A stretch of 64,000 bases of DNA from an uncultured bacterium (GTDB lineage: Bacteria; Actinomycetota; Coriobacteriia; Coriobacteriales; Coriobacteriaceae), in the NCBI GenBank assembly GCA_905215065.1, contig CAJMOF010000002.1, positions 62,001 to 126,000 on the forward strand. Reading direction: 5' to 3'. The notes under the pieces were generated by a model. It saw only the letters and a program-made list of their open reading frames with translations, was not told where the DNA came from and made no database searches. The stretch's first letter is position 1. Every line of letters starts with the position of its first letter. Positions 17,975 to 26,198 of the stretch are shown here, one piece after another. A program made the translations under genes and the position numbers.

Positions 17975-19228
17975 TTAATCGTTGAAGCGGGATTGGCGGC
18001 CGAAGGATAGGGCGGTGTCGCCGAACTTGTCTCGGACGGCGTCGATAGCAACCGAGAGGTCGCGTCGGTCGCTGGATTGGGCTCCGCGGTCGTCGACTTC
18101 GCAGAACAGGTCGGTCTGGATGCCGCCCTGATGGTCAAAGTCGCTCATCCCGATACCCGCCAGACGCACATGCATGCCTTCCTGCCAGATGTTGTCGAGC
18201 AGTTCGAGCGCAACCGCCACAAAGATGTTCTCATCGTCGGTCGGATGAGGCAGCCGGCGCTGTGCCGTACGCCCGCTGCCATACGAATACTTGAGCTTGA
18301 GCGTTACCGTGCCGCCCGTCAGTCCCTGACGGCGCAGGCGGCGTCCAACTGACTCGCCCAACAGTGCAATCGCCGCTTCGATGTCTCCGCGCTCAGTTAA
18401 ATCTTTCGCAAAGGTGCGTTCATTGCTGACCGACTTGATCTTGCGCTCTTCATCGAGACTCGTGACTTCGGAGATTTCAAGTCCCAGCGCACGCTGACGC
18501 ATACGTTCGCCGTTGACGCCAAAAATAGAGGCCAAGGTGGATTCCGGCGCGCGTGACAGCTCGCCGAGCGTGTAGATGCGCATACGGCGCAGTCGCTCCT
18601 CGGCCGAGCGCCCGATGCCGCTCATGGCAGATACCGGCAGCGCGGCCAAAAAGCGCTGCTCGGTTCCGGGGCGCACGATGGTCAGCCCAAACGGCTTATC
18701 CCGCTCGCTTGCGATCTTTGCGACCGTCTTGTTGCAGCCCACGCCAATGGAGCACGTCACTCCCAGCGCTGCCACACGGTCGCTTATACGCCGTGCAACC
18801 AGCAGTGGGTCCTCGGGCGCAAAGCGACCCGGTGTGATATCGATAAAGGCTTCGTCGATGGATACGCGCTCAACGCGCGGCGTCTCCTCGGCAAGAATCG
18901 CCATGACCTGCGCGCTCACCTCGCGGTAGCGATCAAAGTGCCCGTGCGTCCAAATGGCTTGCGGGCACAAGCGCCGCGCCTCAGCCGAGGCCATGGCAGA
19001 GCGCACGCCAAAGCGACGTGCCTCATACGAACACGTGGACACGACGCCACGCGAATCGGCGTCTCCGCCCACGATGAGCGGCTTTCCGCGCCATTCGGGA
19101 TGATCGAGCATCTCCACGCTCGCAAAAAACGCATCGAGGTCCATGAGGCCCACCGCCGAACCCGTCCAGGGAGGCGGTGTGACGCCCATGGCATCCTCAT
19201 AACCGTATGTATGTTCGCGTCTTTCCAT
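17975..19228 (-). CDS. dinB: DNA polymerase IV (Y-family translesion polymerase)
   Basis: A lesion-bypass DNA polymerase. Palm motifs are LMDLDAFFASVE (metal-binding Asp) and ERVSIDEAFIDIT (SIDEA). GIGVGCNKTVAKIAS and the helix-hairpin-helix region SAMSGIGRSAEERLRRM follow. Near the C-terminus QTDLF fits the sliding-clamp-binding pentapeptide. The 417-residue length suggests a complete protein with an N-terminal extension of about 25 residues before the catalytic core. It is transcribed away from rpsP. No clear LexA operator was found in the short upstream region. Confidence 0.95.
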   Translation of the reverse strand: MERREHTYGYEDAMGVTPPPWTGSAVGLMDLDAFFASVEMLDHPEWRGKPLIVGGDADSRGVVSTCSYEARRFGVRSAMASAEARRLCPQAIWTHGHFDRYREVSAQVMAILAEETPRVERVSIDEAFIDITPGRFAPEDPLLVARRISDRVAALGVTCSIGVGCNKTVAKIASERDKPFGLTIVRPGTEQRFLAALPVSAMSGIGRSAEERLRRMRIYTLGELSRAPESTLASIFGVNGERMRQRALGLEISEVTSLDEERKIKSVSNERTFAKDLTERGDIEAAIALLGESVGRRLRRQGLTGGTVTLKLKYSYGSGRTAQRRLPHPTDDENIFVAVALELLDNIWQEGMHVRLAGIGMSDFDHQGGIQTDLFCEVDDRGAQSSDRRDLSVAIDAVRDKFGDTALSFGRQSRFND

Positions 19229-19344
19229 GTCATGAGTATACCGCGCAGCTCATGTGGGGTGCGTGTATGTGCTTGCAAATCCCGAATTCTTGTCTAAGAT
19301 ATGGATTTGCCCTCGACTACACCGAAGAAGTTGGTCTCACGGAC

Positions 19345-19373
19345 TTCACCTGCCCGCGTCGATGGCGTATTAT
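19345..19373 (+). promoter_or_regulatory. Candidate promoter of the rpsP operon
   Basis: TTCACC (19345-19350), 17-bp spacer, TATTAT (19368-19373), 57 bp before the rpsP start. It lies in the divergent gap with dinB. Confidence 0.5.
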
Positions 19374-19429
19374 ATTCAACTGTTTGTTTGTAGTTGCAGC
19401 CTAAAGCTGCTTGGTTGGAGGAGTTTCCT

Positions 19430-19771
19430 TTGGCAGTCAAGATTCGCCTTGCTCGTCACGGCGCTAAGAAGCGTCCGTACTACCGTGTCGTCGTCGCCGA
19501 TTCCCGCGCCCCGCGTGACGGTCGTATCATCGAGGAGGTTGGCCGCTACAACCCGATGACCGCCCCCAAGACCATCAACCTCGACCTCGAGAAGATCGCC
19601 GACTGGCAGTCCAAGGGCGCTCAGCTCACCGACGCCGTCGCCGCTCTGGTCAAGGCCGCCAACGAGGGCGAGAAGACCGAGACCGTCGTCAAGAAGTCCA
19701 AGAAGCAGCTCGCCAAAGAGGCCGAGGCCGCTAAGGCTGCCGCTGAGGCCGCTGAGGGCGCCGAGGAGTAA
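19430..19771 (+). CDS. rpsP: 30S ribosomal protein S16
   Basis: MAVKIRLARHGAKKRPYYRV and RIIEEVGRYNP identify S16. The in-frame ATG 19394 would add 12 unrelated residues; TTG 19430 sits 6 bases after GGAGGAG and gives the family N-terminus, so I chose it. The core domain ends near residue 80, and an Ala/Lys/Glu-rich tail extends to residue 113. First gene of rpsP-khpA-rimM-trmD-lepB. Confidence 0.96.
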   Translation: MAVKIRLARHGAKKRPYYRVVVADSRAPRDGRIIEEVGRYNPMTAPKTINLDLEKIADWQSKGAQLTDAVAALVKAANEGEKTETVVKKSKKQLAKEAEAAKAAAEAAEGAEE

Positions 19772-19774
19772 ATC

Positions 19775-20059
19775 GTGCCTGAGGTTGACGCTGCACAGCT
19801 CGAGGGTGAGGCAATGCTCTCAGATCGCATCGCCGATCTCGTCGAATATCTCGTTGTTCAGATCGTCGACGACCCGGATTCCGTGAGCCTTGAGGTCATC
19901 GATGGTGACGACGCCTCTACGATTGAGGTTTCGGTCGCCGAGGATGACGTCGCTAAGGTCATCGGCCGTCGTGGCCGTACCATCAAGGCCATTCGCACGC
20001 TCGCCCGTGCGCTGGCCGCTCGCCTCGACACTGCTGTCGAGGTAGAGGTTCTGGGCTAG
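19775..20059 (+). CDS. khpA: KH-domain RNA-binding protein KhpA
   Basis: A short single-KH protein between rpsP and rimM, its conserved position. The KH GxxG loop is GRRGRT within VAKVIGRRGRTIKAIRTLARA. The family works with KhpB/EloR in small-RNA and envelope regulation in other Gram-positives. GTG 19775 has GAGGAG six bases upstream; ATG 19814, preceded by GAGGGTGAGG, would give an 81-residue protein closer to usual family length, so the start is open. Confidence 0.9.
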   Translation: MPEVDAAQLEGEAMLSDRIADLVEYLVVQIVDDPDSVSLEVIDGDDASTIEVSVAEDDVAKVIGRRGRTIKAIRTLARALAARLDTAVEVEVLG

Positions 20060-20063
20060 GACC

Positions 20064-20585
20064 TTGAGGTCCCAGTACAAAAACATCGCCCGTGTGGTCA
20101 AGCCGCACGGAAGGAAGGGGGAGGTCCTCGCGCAGCCGCTGCGGGGGCTTCCTTCTGTATTAGAGCCGGGTATGCGCGTCGCCCTGACGCCGCCGGCGCT
20201 CAAGCGCGACCGCTTTTGCACGGTTGTGTCCGTCACCGATACGGGCGATGGCGATCTGGTCTCATTTGAGGGCATTGACGACTTGACGGCCGCCGAGGGC
20301 ATCACGGGATGCTATGTGCTGGCAAATCGTGACGATTTTGAGCTCGATTCACTCGACGCCGCCTATACCGACCTGATGGGTCGCGAGGTGGTTGACGAGC
20401 GCTTCGGTTCGCTCGGCACGATTGTCGAGATCATGTCGACGCCCGCTAACGATGTTTGGGATGTCGAGGGCGATCGGTACGGCGAGGTACTGATTCCCGT
20501 GATCGAGCAGGTTGTGCTCGATCTTCCCGACACAGGAACAATTTCCGTCCACGTTATGGACGGCCTGATCGATATGGACAAGTAG
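20064..20585 (+). CDS. rimM: 16S rRNA processing protein RimM
   Basis: A 30S maturation factor. The N-terminal part has IARVVKPHGRKGEVLAQPL (family motif G-x-x-HG-x-KGEV), and the PRC-barrel C-terminal part has LMGREVVDERFGSLGTI and EVLIPVIEQVVLDLPD. The start is TTG 20064, with only a weak upstream site (TAGGA), 4 bp after khpA. 173 residues, normal. Followed by trmD, its usual partner. Confidence 0.93.
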   Translation: MRSQYKNIARVVKPHGRKGEVLAQPLRGLPSVLEPGMRVALTPPALKRDRFCTVVSVTDTGDGDLVSFEGIDDLTAAEGITGCYVLANRDDFELDSLDAAYTDLMGREVVDERFGSLGTIVEIMSTPANDVWDVEGDRYGEVLIPVIEQVVLDLPDTGTISVHVMDGLIDMDK

Positions 20586-20595
20586 GGAGGACAAC

Positions 20596-21354
20596 ATGCT
20601 GATTGAGACCCTTTCGGTCTTTCCCGAGATGTTTGAGCCCGTCATGTCCACATCGATTTTGGGCCGCGCCCGCAAGGCCGGCCTTTTTGATTTTAAGGCG
20701 TATAACCTGCGCGACTGGACGCACGACCGCCATCGTACCGTCGATGACGAGCCGTACGGCGGCGGGCAGGGCATGCTCATGAAGGTCGAGCCTATCGCCG
20801 AGGCCATCGAGGCCATTAGCGCGGAGGGCCCCAAGCCGACGGTGGTGTTCTTCACCCCGTGCGGCGAGCCTTTTACGCAGCATGTGGCCGAGCGCCTGCT
20901 CAAAAGCGAGCGCTTGCTGTTTGTGTGCAGCCGTTACGAGGGTGTCGACGAGCGTGCCTATGCGTATGCCGACGAGCGCCTGTCGATCGGCGATTACGTG
21001 CTCACGGGCGGCGAGCTTCCCGCTATGGTCGTTGCCGATGCTGTCGTACGCCTGATTCCCGGCGCCCTTGGTGACGAGATGAGCAACGTCGACGAGTCGT
21101 TCTCGACCGCCGAGGACGGAGGCCTGCTCGAGTATGCGCAGTACACTCGCCCTGCTGAATTCAACGGCGAGGGCGTGCCGCCGGTGCTCGTGAGCGGTGA
21201 CCATGCCATGGTCGATGCCTGGCGCCGTAAGAATGCCATCGAGCGCACCTGCCGCTGGCGTCCCGACCTGATCGAGACGGCACGGCTTACGCCCCAGGAG
21301 CGCGCATACGCGCAGGAGATTCTGGACGCTTCGTATTCGCAGAGCGAGGAGTGA
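20596..21354 (+). CDS. trmD: tRNA (guanine37-N1)-methyltransferase
   Basis: Methylates G37 next to the anticodon using SAM, preventing frameshifting. Trefoil-knot SPOUT features are visible: VDDEPYGGGQGMLMKVEP, VCSRYEGVDERA and SIGDYVLTGGELPAMVV. 252 residues, normal length. ATG 20596 follows GGGAGG. Confidence 0.97.
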   Translation: MLIETLSVFPEMFEPVMSTSILGRARKAGLFDFKAYNLRDWTHDRHRTVDDEPYGGGQGMLMKVEPIAEAIEAISAEGPKPTVVFFTPCGEPFTQHVAERLLKSERLLFVCSRYEGVDERAYAYADERLSIGDYVLTGGELPAMVVADAVVRLIPGALGDEMSNVDESFSTAEDGGLLEYAQYTRPAEFNGEGVPPVLVSGDHAMVDAWRRKNAIERTCRWRPDLIETARLTPQERAYAQEILDASYSQSEE

Positions 21355-21356
21355 GA

Positions 21357-21920
21357 ATGGTTCCATCGCAGCATTCCGCGTTGAGGGGCGCTTTTGAGTG
21401 GGTCGCGGTCATCGCGATCGCGCTTGTGGCCACCTTCCTGATCCGCACCTTTGTGGTCGAGCCCTTTGTGGTACCCACCGGCTCCATGGAGGACACGATC
21501 GAGATTGGCGACCAGATCCTGGCACAAAAGGTGAGCCTCGAGCTCGGTCAGCCCGTCAAACAGGGTGATATCGTGGTGTTCCACAACCCCGATGGCACCT
21601 CCGAGCATGATGTTCTTGTCAAGCGTGTTATTGCCACGGCCGGCCAGACGGTCGACCTGCAGGACGGCAAGGTCGTCGTCGACGGCCAGGCGCTCGATGA
21701 GGACTATACGACCGGCATGAGTTGGCCGCTTTCGGTCCAAGCGCCTGGCGCCCAGGTGAGTTATCCCTACACCGTTCCCGACGGGTGCGTGTGGGTGATG
21801 GGCGACAACCGCGAAAACTCTGCCGACTCGCGCTACTTTGGTCCCGTCGATCGCTCTGATTTGATCGCTGTGGCGCTTGTGCGCTACTGGCCGCTCAACC
21901 GCATCGGCGCTATCGACTAA
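21357..21920 (+). CDS. lepB: Signal peptidase I
   Basis: Removes signal peptides from secreted proteins. There is one N-terminal membrane helix (FEWVAVIAIALVATFLI), then the catalytic Ser in PTGSMEDTI, the Lys in DVLVKRVIATAGQ and the box E GDNRENSADSRYFGPV. ATG 21357 follows GAGGAG by six bases; GTG 21351, overlapping the trmD stop, is possible. Position between trmD and rplS is conserved in Actinobacteria, although here glyQS and ppdK intervene before rplS. Confidence 0.94.
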   Translation: MVPSQHSALRGAFEWVAVIAIALVATFLIRTFVVEPFVVPTGSMEDTIEIGDQILAQKVSLELGQPVKQGDIVVFHNPDGTSEHDVLVKRVIATAGQTVDLQDGKVVVDGQALDEDYTTGMSWPLSVQAPGAQVSYPYTVPDGCVWVMGDNRENSADSRYFGPVDRSDLIAVALVRYWPLNRIGAID

Positions 21921-21979
21921 AAACCGCTATAGTACAGTACCTAACCGTGTAATCGTTTCGACGAGGGGATATTAGAGGC

Positions 21980-22891
21980 ATGAACGCTTCATCGCTTTCC
22001 TTCCAAGACATCATCCTGCGCCTCCAGCAGTACTGGGGCGAGCAGGGCTGCGTCATTATGCAGCCCTATGACTCCGAGGTCGGTGCCGGTACCTTCCATA
22101 CCGCGACCACGCTGCGCTCGCTCGGTCCCGCCGAATGGCGCACCTGCTATGCGCAGCCCTGCCGCCGTCCCGCCGACGGCCGCTACGGCGAGAACCCTAA
22201 CCGCATGCAGCACTACTATCAGTTCCAGGTGCTCATTAAGCCCTCTCCGGTTAATGCTCAGGAGCTTTACCTGGGGTCTCTTGCTGCCATTGGCCTGGAC
22301 CCCAACGACCATGACGTCCGTTTTGTCGAGGACGACTGGGAGAGCCCGACGCTGGGCGCCTGGGGCCTTGGCTGGGAGGTCTGGCTCAACGGCATGGAGG
22401 TCACGCAGTTTACGTACTTCCAGCAGGTGGGCGGTATCGAGGTCGACCCCGTGCCCGTCGAGATCACCTATGGCCTGGAGCGTATCGCCATGTATGCTCA
22501 GGGCGTCAACTCGGTCTACGATCTGGTGTGGAGCTATCTGCCCGACGGCACGCCCATGACCTACGGCGACGTGTTCCTCGAGAACGAGCGCGAGTTCAGT
22601 GCCTATAACTTTGAGGTCGCCAACGTCGAGATGATGCGTCAGAAGTTTGACGACTACGAGGCCGAGTGCCATTCCTGCCTGGAGCGCAAGCTGCCGTTGC
22701 CGGCGTACGACTGTGTCATGAAGTGCAGCCACGCCTTCAACCTGCTCGATGCCCGCGGCGCCCTGTCCGCGGTCGAGCGTGCCAACTACATCCTGCGCGT
22801 CCGCGCCGTCGCTAAGGCGTGCTGCGAGGCCTACATGGCCGAGGTCGCCGGAGTCAACGAGAATGCCGACCAGGAAGGCGAGGTGGCGTAA
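21980..22891 (+). CDS. glyQ: Glycyl-tRNA synthetase alpha subunit
   Basis: The class II catalytic subunit of the bacterial alpha2-beta2 GlyRS. Recognisable segments are SFQDIILRLQQYWGEQGC, QPCRRPADGRYGENPNR and WEVWLNGMEVTQFTYFQQVGG. 303 residues, normal length. It is followed 3 bp later by glyS. The 59-bp upstream gap is too short for a T-box. Confidence 0.97.
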   Translation: MNASSLSFQDIILRLQQYWGEQGCVIMQPYDSEVGAGTFHTATTLRSLGPAEWRTCYAQPCRRPADGRYGENPNRMQHYYQFQVLIKPSPVNAQELYLGSLAAIGLDPNDHDVRFVEDDWESPTLGAWGLGWEVWLNGMEVTQFTYFQQVGGIEVDPVPVEITYGLERIAMYAQGVNSVYDLVWSYLPDGTPMTYGDVFLENEREFSAYNFEVANVEMMRQKFDDYEAECHSCLERKLPLPAYDCVMKCSHAFNLLDARGALSAVERANYILRVRAVAKACCEAYMAEVAGVNENADQEGEVA

Positions 22892-22894
22892 GCC

Positions 22895-24991
22895 ATGGCA
22901 GACGCTAAGGATTTCCTGTTTGAGATCGGTACGGAGGAAATGCCCTCTGCACCGCTGAACAATGCCGTCAAGCAGCTTGGTACCATGATCGCCAAGGGTC
23001 TCGACGAGGCCGGTCTGGCCCACGGCGAGGTCCGCGTGATCTCGAGCCCGCGTCGCCTGGCTGCGCTCGTTGCCGACGTTGCCACCGCGACCGATGAGGT
23101 TCACGAGGTCAAGCGTGGCCCCGCGGCAAACATCGCCTTCGACGCTGACGGTAACGCCACCAAGGCCGCCCAGGGCTTCGCCCGCAAGTGCGGTGTGGCT
23201 GCCGAGGACCTGGTCCGTCGTGAGGATACCGACGGTCGCGAGTATGTCTTTGCCGAGAAGAACATTCCCTCCGCACCGGCAACCCCGATCCTGACGGCCC
23301 TGTGCGAGAAGACCATTGCCGGCCTGCAGTGGCCCAACTACCGCTCCCAGCGCTGGGGCCACGAGCACGCGACGTTCGTGCGTCCGGTCCGCTGGATTTG
23401 CTGCCTTCTGGGCGAGGATGTTGTGCCTGTGTCATTTGCCGACGTGACGAGCGGCAACACCACGCGCGGCCATCGCGTGCTCGGCCCCGGTGACCACGTT
23501 GTCGCCAGCCCCGCCGCCTACGAGCAGGTACTCGAGGACGCCGGCGTGCTTTCTGCCGAGCGCCGTCGCGAGGCCATCCTTGCCGGTATCTCCGAGGTCG
23601 AGGCCGCTCGCCCCGGCTGCCATGTCGATACGCCCAAGAAGGTCTTTGAGGAGGTCATTAACCTCTGCGAGTGGCCGACGGTGCTCGTCGGTACTTTCGA
23701 CGAGGAGTTCCTCAAGGTCCCGCACGAGATTATCTGCGAGTCCATGCTCACCAACCAGCGCTACTTCCCGATCTATGACGGCGAGGGCAAGCTGACGCGT
23801 GAGTTCGTGGTCGTCTCCAACAGCAAGCCCGAGAACGCCGAGCGAGTGATCGACGGTAACGAGCGCGTCGTGCGCGCCCGTCTGGACGACGCTAAGTTCT
23901 TCTACGAGGAGGACCTGAAGATCTCCCTCGACGAGTTCCGTGAGCGTCTGTCCAAGGTTGCCTTCCAGGAGAAGCTCGGTAGCGTGCTCGCCAAGTCCGA
24001 GCGCATCGAGCAGCTCGCGCTCGCTATCGCCCGCGAGGCTCACCTGGGCGCCCATCTTGCCGCCGACGCTGCTCGCGCCGCACACCTGTGCAAGGCAGAC
24101 CTGGTGTCCAACGCCGTCGTCGAGTTCACGAGCCAGCAGGGCGTGATGGGCGGTTATTACGCGACCGCGATGGGGGAGAACGACGAGGTCGCCCATGCTA
24201 TTCGCGATCACTATCGTCCCCGTTTTGCCGGTGACGAGCTGCCCGAGGGCACCGCTGGCTGCATCGTGGCCTGCGCCGACAAGCTCGATACCATCGCCGG
24301 TATCTTTGCCATCGGCGAGCCCCCGACCGGCTCCTCCGACCCCTACGCGCTGCGTCGTGCCGCTATCGGCATTATCAACATCCTGCGCGACCGTCTGCCG
24401 ATCGACCCCACGTCGCTCATCGACTTTGCCCTCGAACTCTACAGTGAGCAGGGCATTGAGTTCGACGCCGCCGAGGTCGCCCAGCAGGTTCGTGACTTCT
24501 TCCATGGCCGCCTGGTGAGCATGGCCCGCGACGAAAAGATTCCGGCCGATACCGTCGCCGCCGTCTCCGCGGTGCACATCATCGCCCCGTCCGTCTTCTT
24601 CGCCCGCTGCGCCGCCCTCGACGAGGCCCGCAAGAACGACGCTGAGACGTTCGACAACCTGGCGACCGCCTATGCCCGCGCCGCGCATATCTCCAAGCCC
24701 GAGCTGGGTGTGGAGTATGACCGCAGCCTGATGGGCGAGGTCGAGCTTGCGCTCGCCGACGCCTCCGAGGCTGCTCAGACCGCCGTCGATGCCGCCCTTG
24801 CTGCCGAGGACTACCCGACCGCATTTGCCGCCCTCGCCGCCCTGCGCGCGCCCATCGACCGTTTCTTCGATGAGGTCATGGTCATGGACAAGGACGAGCT
24901 GCTTCGCGATAATCGCCTTAAGCTGCTCAACCGCTTCGAGGCCGTTTTCTCCGGCATTGCCAACATCGGTGAGCTTGCCCGCAAAAAGTAA
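22895..24991 (+). CDS. glyS: Glycyl-tRNA synthetase beta subunit
   Basis: The tRNA-binding beta subunit of GlyRS. The N-terminus FLFEIGTEEMPSAPLNNAVKQ, RPVRWICCLLGEDVVPV and TNQRYFPIYDGEGKL are family landmarks. GGYYATAMGENDEVAHAI lies in the HD-like domain, and the C-terminal DALR-type anticodon-binding region is present (FFDEVMVMDKDELLRDNRL). 698 residues, normal length. Cotranscribed with glyQ. Confidence 0.97.
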   Translation: MADAKDFLFEIGTEEMPSAPLNNAVKQLGTMIAKGLDEAGLAHGEVRVISSPRRLAALVADVATATDEVHEVKRGPAANIAFDADGNATKAAQGFARKCGVAAEDLVRREDTDGREYVFAEKNIPSAPATPILTALCEKTIAGLQWPNYRSQRWGHEHATFVRPVRWICCLLGEDVVPVSFADVTSGNTTRGHRVLGPGDHVVASPAAYEQVLEDAGVLSAERRREAILAGISEVEAARPGCHVDTPKKVFEEVINLCEWPTVLVGTFDEEFLKVPHEIICESMLTNQRYFPIYDGEGKLTREFVVVSNSKPENAERVIDGNERVVRARLDDAKFFYEEDLKISLDEFRERLSKVAFQEKLGSVLAKSERIEQLALAIAREAHLGAHLAADAARAAHLCKADLVSNAVVEFTSQQGVMGGYYATAMGENDEVAHAIRDHYRPRFAGDELPEGTAGCIVACADKLDTIAGIFAIGEPPTGSSDPYALRRAAIGIINILRDRLPIDPTSLIDFALELYSEQGIEFDAAEVAQQVRDFFHGRLVSMARDEKIPADTVAAVSAVHIIAPSVFFARCAALDEARKNDAETFDNLATAYARAAHISKPELGVEYDRSLMGEVELALADASEAAQTAVDAALAAEDYPTAFAALAALRAPIDRFFDEVMVMDKDELLRDNRLKLLNRFEAVFSGIANIGELARKK

Positions 24992-25025
24992 GCCAGCCTG
25001 CGCATAAGCGCAAAAGGAGCCCCGC

Positions 25026-25901
25026 ATGGATTGCCCGGTCACCGCTCGTCCCACCGTTATCGTTATCTCCGACTCGCTCGGCGATACCGCTTGTGAGGTG
25101 GTGCTTGCGGCGTCCGGGCAATTTGATGAAGGGGCTTTTCGCGTTTTGCGCCTGCCCAAGGTGACCTCCGTGGAGCAGGTCAAGTCATTTGTGGGGCCGC
25201 GCGTCGATGCCGACCATCGCGATGTCGCCGTGTTCCATACCATTGTCGATCCGGCGCTTCGCGCCCGCGTGCTCGATTACCTGGGTATGCTGCATATCCG
25301 TTCGGTCGACCTGATCGGCCCGACGCTTGCCGTGCTGTCGTCGCTCATCGGTGTGCCGCCCAAGTGCGTTGCGGGCGTGATTCACAAGACCGATGACCGC
25401 TATTTCCATCGTATCGAGGCCATGGAGTATTTCGTTGAGCACGATGACGGGCGCGGTTGCGACGATCTGTCGGGTGCCGATATCGTGCTGCTGGGTGTGT
25501 CGCGTACATCCAAGACGCCGCTGTCGATGTATTTAGCCTATCAGGGCTACAAGGTCGCCAATGTCCCACTGGCGCATGGCATGGAGCCGCCGAAGTCGAT
25601 TTACGAGGTTGACCCGATGCGGTTGTTTGGTCTGATCTCGACCGTCGATGTGATTTCCGAAATTCGCGATAGTCGCTTGGGCGATGACTACGCCCGTGCC
25701 GTTGCCGGCTCCTATGCCGAGCCCGAGAGTGTGCGCAGCGAGCTTGAGGAAGCCCGTGCCCTCATGAAGCGCCTAGGCTGCTTTGTGGTGCGTACCGATG
25801 GCAAGGCCATCGAGGAAAGCGCTGCCGAGATCATTAGCCACTTGGAGGAAATCCAAGATGCCCGTGCCCGCCGCGCCGCCCGCCGAGCCCAGCAAAGCTA
25901 G
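25026..25901 (+). CDS. Pyruvate,phosphate dikinase regulatory protein (DUF299 kinase/pyrophosphorylase)
   Basis: A bifunctional regulator that uses ADP to phosphorylate a threonine of PPDK (inactivation) and phosphate to reverse it. The N-terminus VIVISDSLGDTACEVVLAA is typical, and GVSRTSKTPLSMYLAYQGYKVANVPL (quoted in part) carries the P-loop-like GVSRTSKTP and the LA-GYKVAN-PL motif. 291 residues, slightly longer than average. It lies 297 bp before ppdK, the expected target; in other bacteria a homologue acts on PEP synthase, but the neighbour makes PPDK the likely substrate. Confidence 0.93.
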   Translation: MDCPVTARPTVIVISDSLGDTACEVVLAASGQFDEGAFRVLRLPKVTSVEQVKSFVGPRVDADHRDVAVFHTIVDPALRARVLDYLGMLHIRSVDLIGPTLAVLSSLIGVPPKCVAGVIHKTDDRYFHRIEAMEYFVEHDDGRGCDDLSGADIVLLGVSRTSKTPLSMYLAYQGYKVANVPLAHGMEPPKSIYEVDPMRLFGLISTVDVISEIRDSRLGDDYARAVAGSYAEPESVRSELEEARALMKRLGCFVVRTDGKAIEESAAEIISHLEEIQDARARRAARRAQQS

Positions 25902-26198
25902 CTTATTGGGGTAGCTAAAAATGCCCGTCTCTAAAAGACTACCTAAAAATAATGCACGATATTGGTAAAGCGATTTAGCAATAAACTAGCATTTGACCTG
26001 CAAGCATCTTGCATTGGTATCTTCATAAGGTAACCAACTTTACCTACCGTTTACCGCCATATTTACCACGTTTACCAACCCCCGCGCCCTCTGCGCAAGC
26101 CCGCCCAAAACCCGCCGTATAGTACCCTCACGGCTCGCATTCGGCGGGTCGATTCGTTACCACGGTCGTGCGCGTAAGTGCATGGAAGGGGAAGTATC
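25902..26198. promoter_or_regulatory. ppdK upstream region with TTTACC repeats and -10 box
   Basis: This 297-bp gap is AT-richer than its surroundings at first. TTTACC occurs four times, starting at 26039, 26050, 26062 and 26071, so spaced 11, 12 and 9 bp, close to one helical turn. GGTAACC (26029-26035) and a reverse copy GGTAAA (near 25966) lie just upstream. A -10-like TATAGT (26118-26123) has no good -35 box, consistent with a promoter needing an activator bound at the repeats. The role is inferred. Confidence 0.45.

Noticed and set aside
19196..19260. Possible LexA box upstream of dinB (GAAC-containing CGCGAACATACATACG)
   Set aside because: It lies inside the coding start of dinB and lacks the inverted GTTC half, so it is not a convincing SOS operator.
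21921..21979. T-box leader before glyQ
   Set aside because: The gap is only 59 bp and has no T-box sequence or terminator hairpin.
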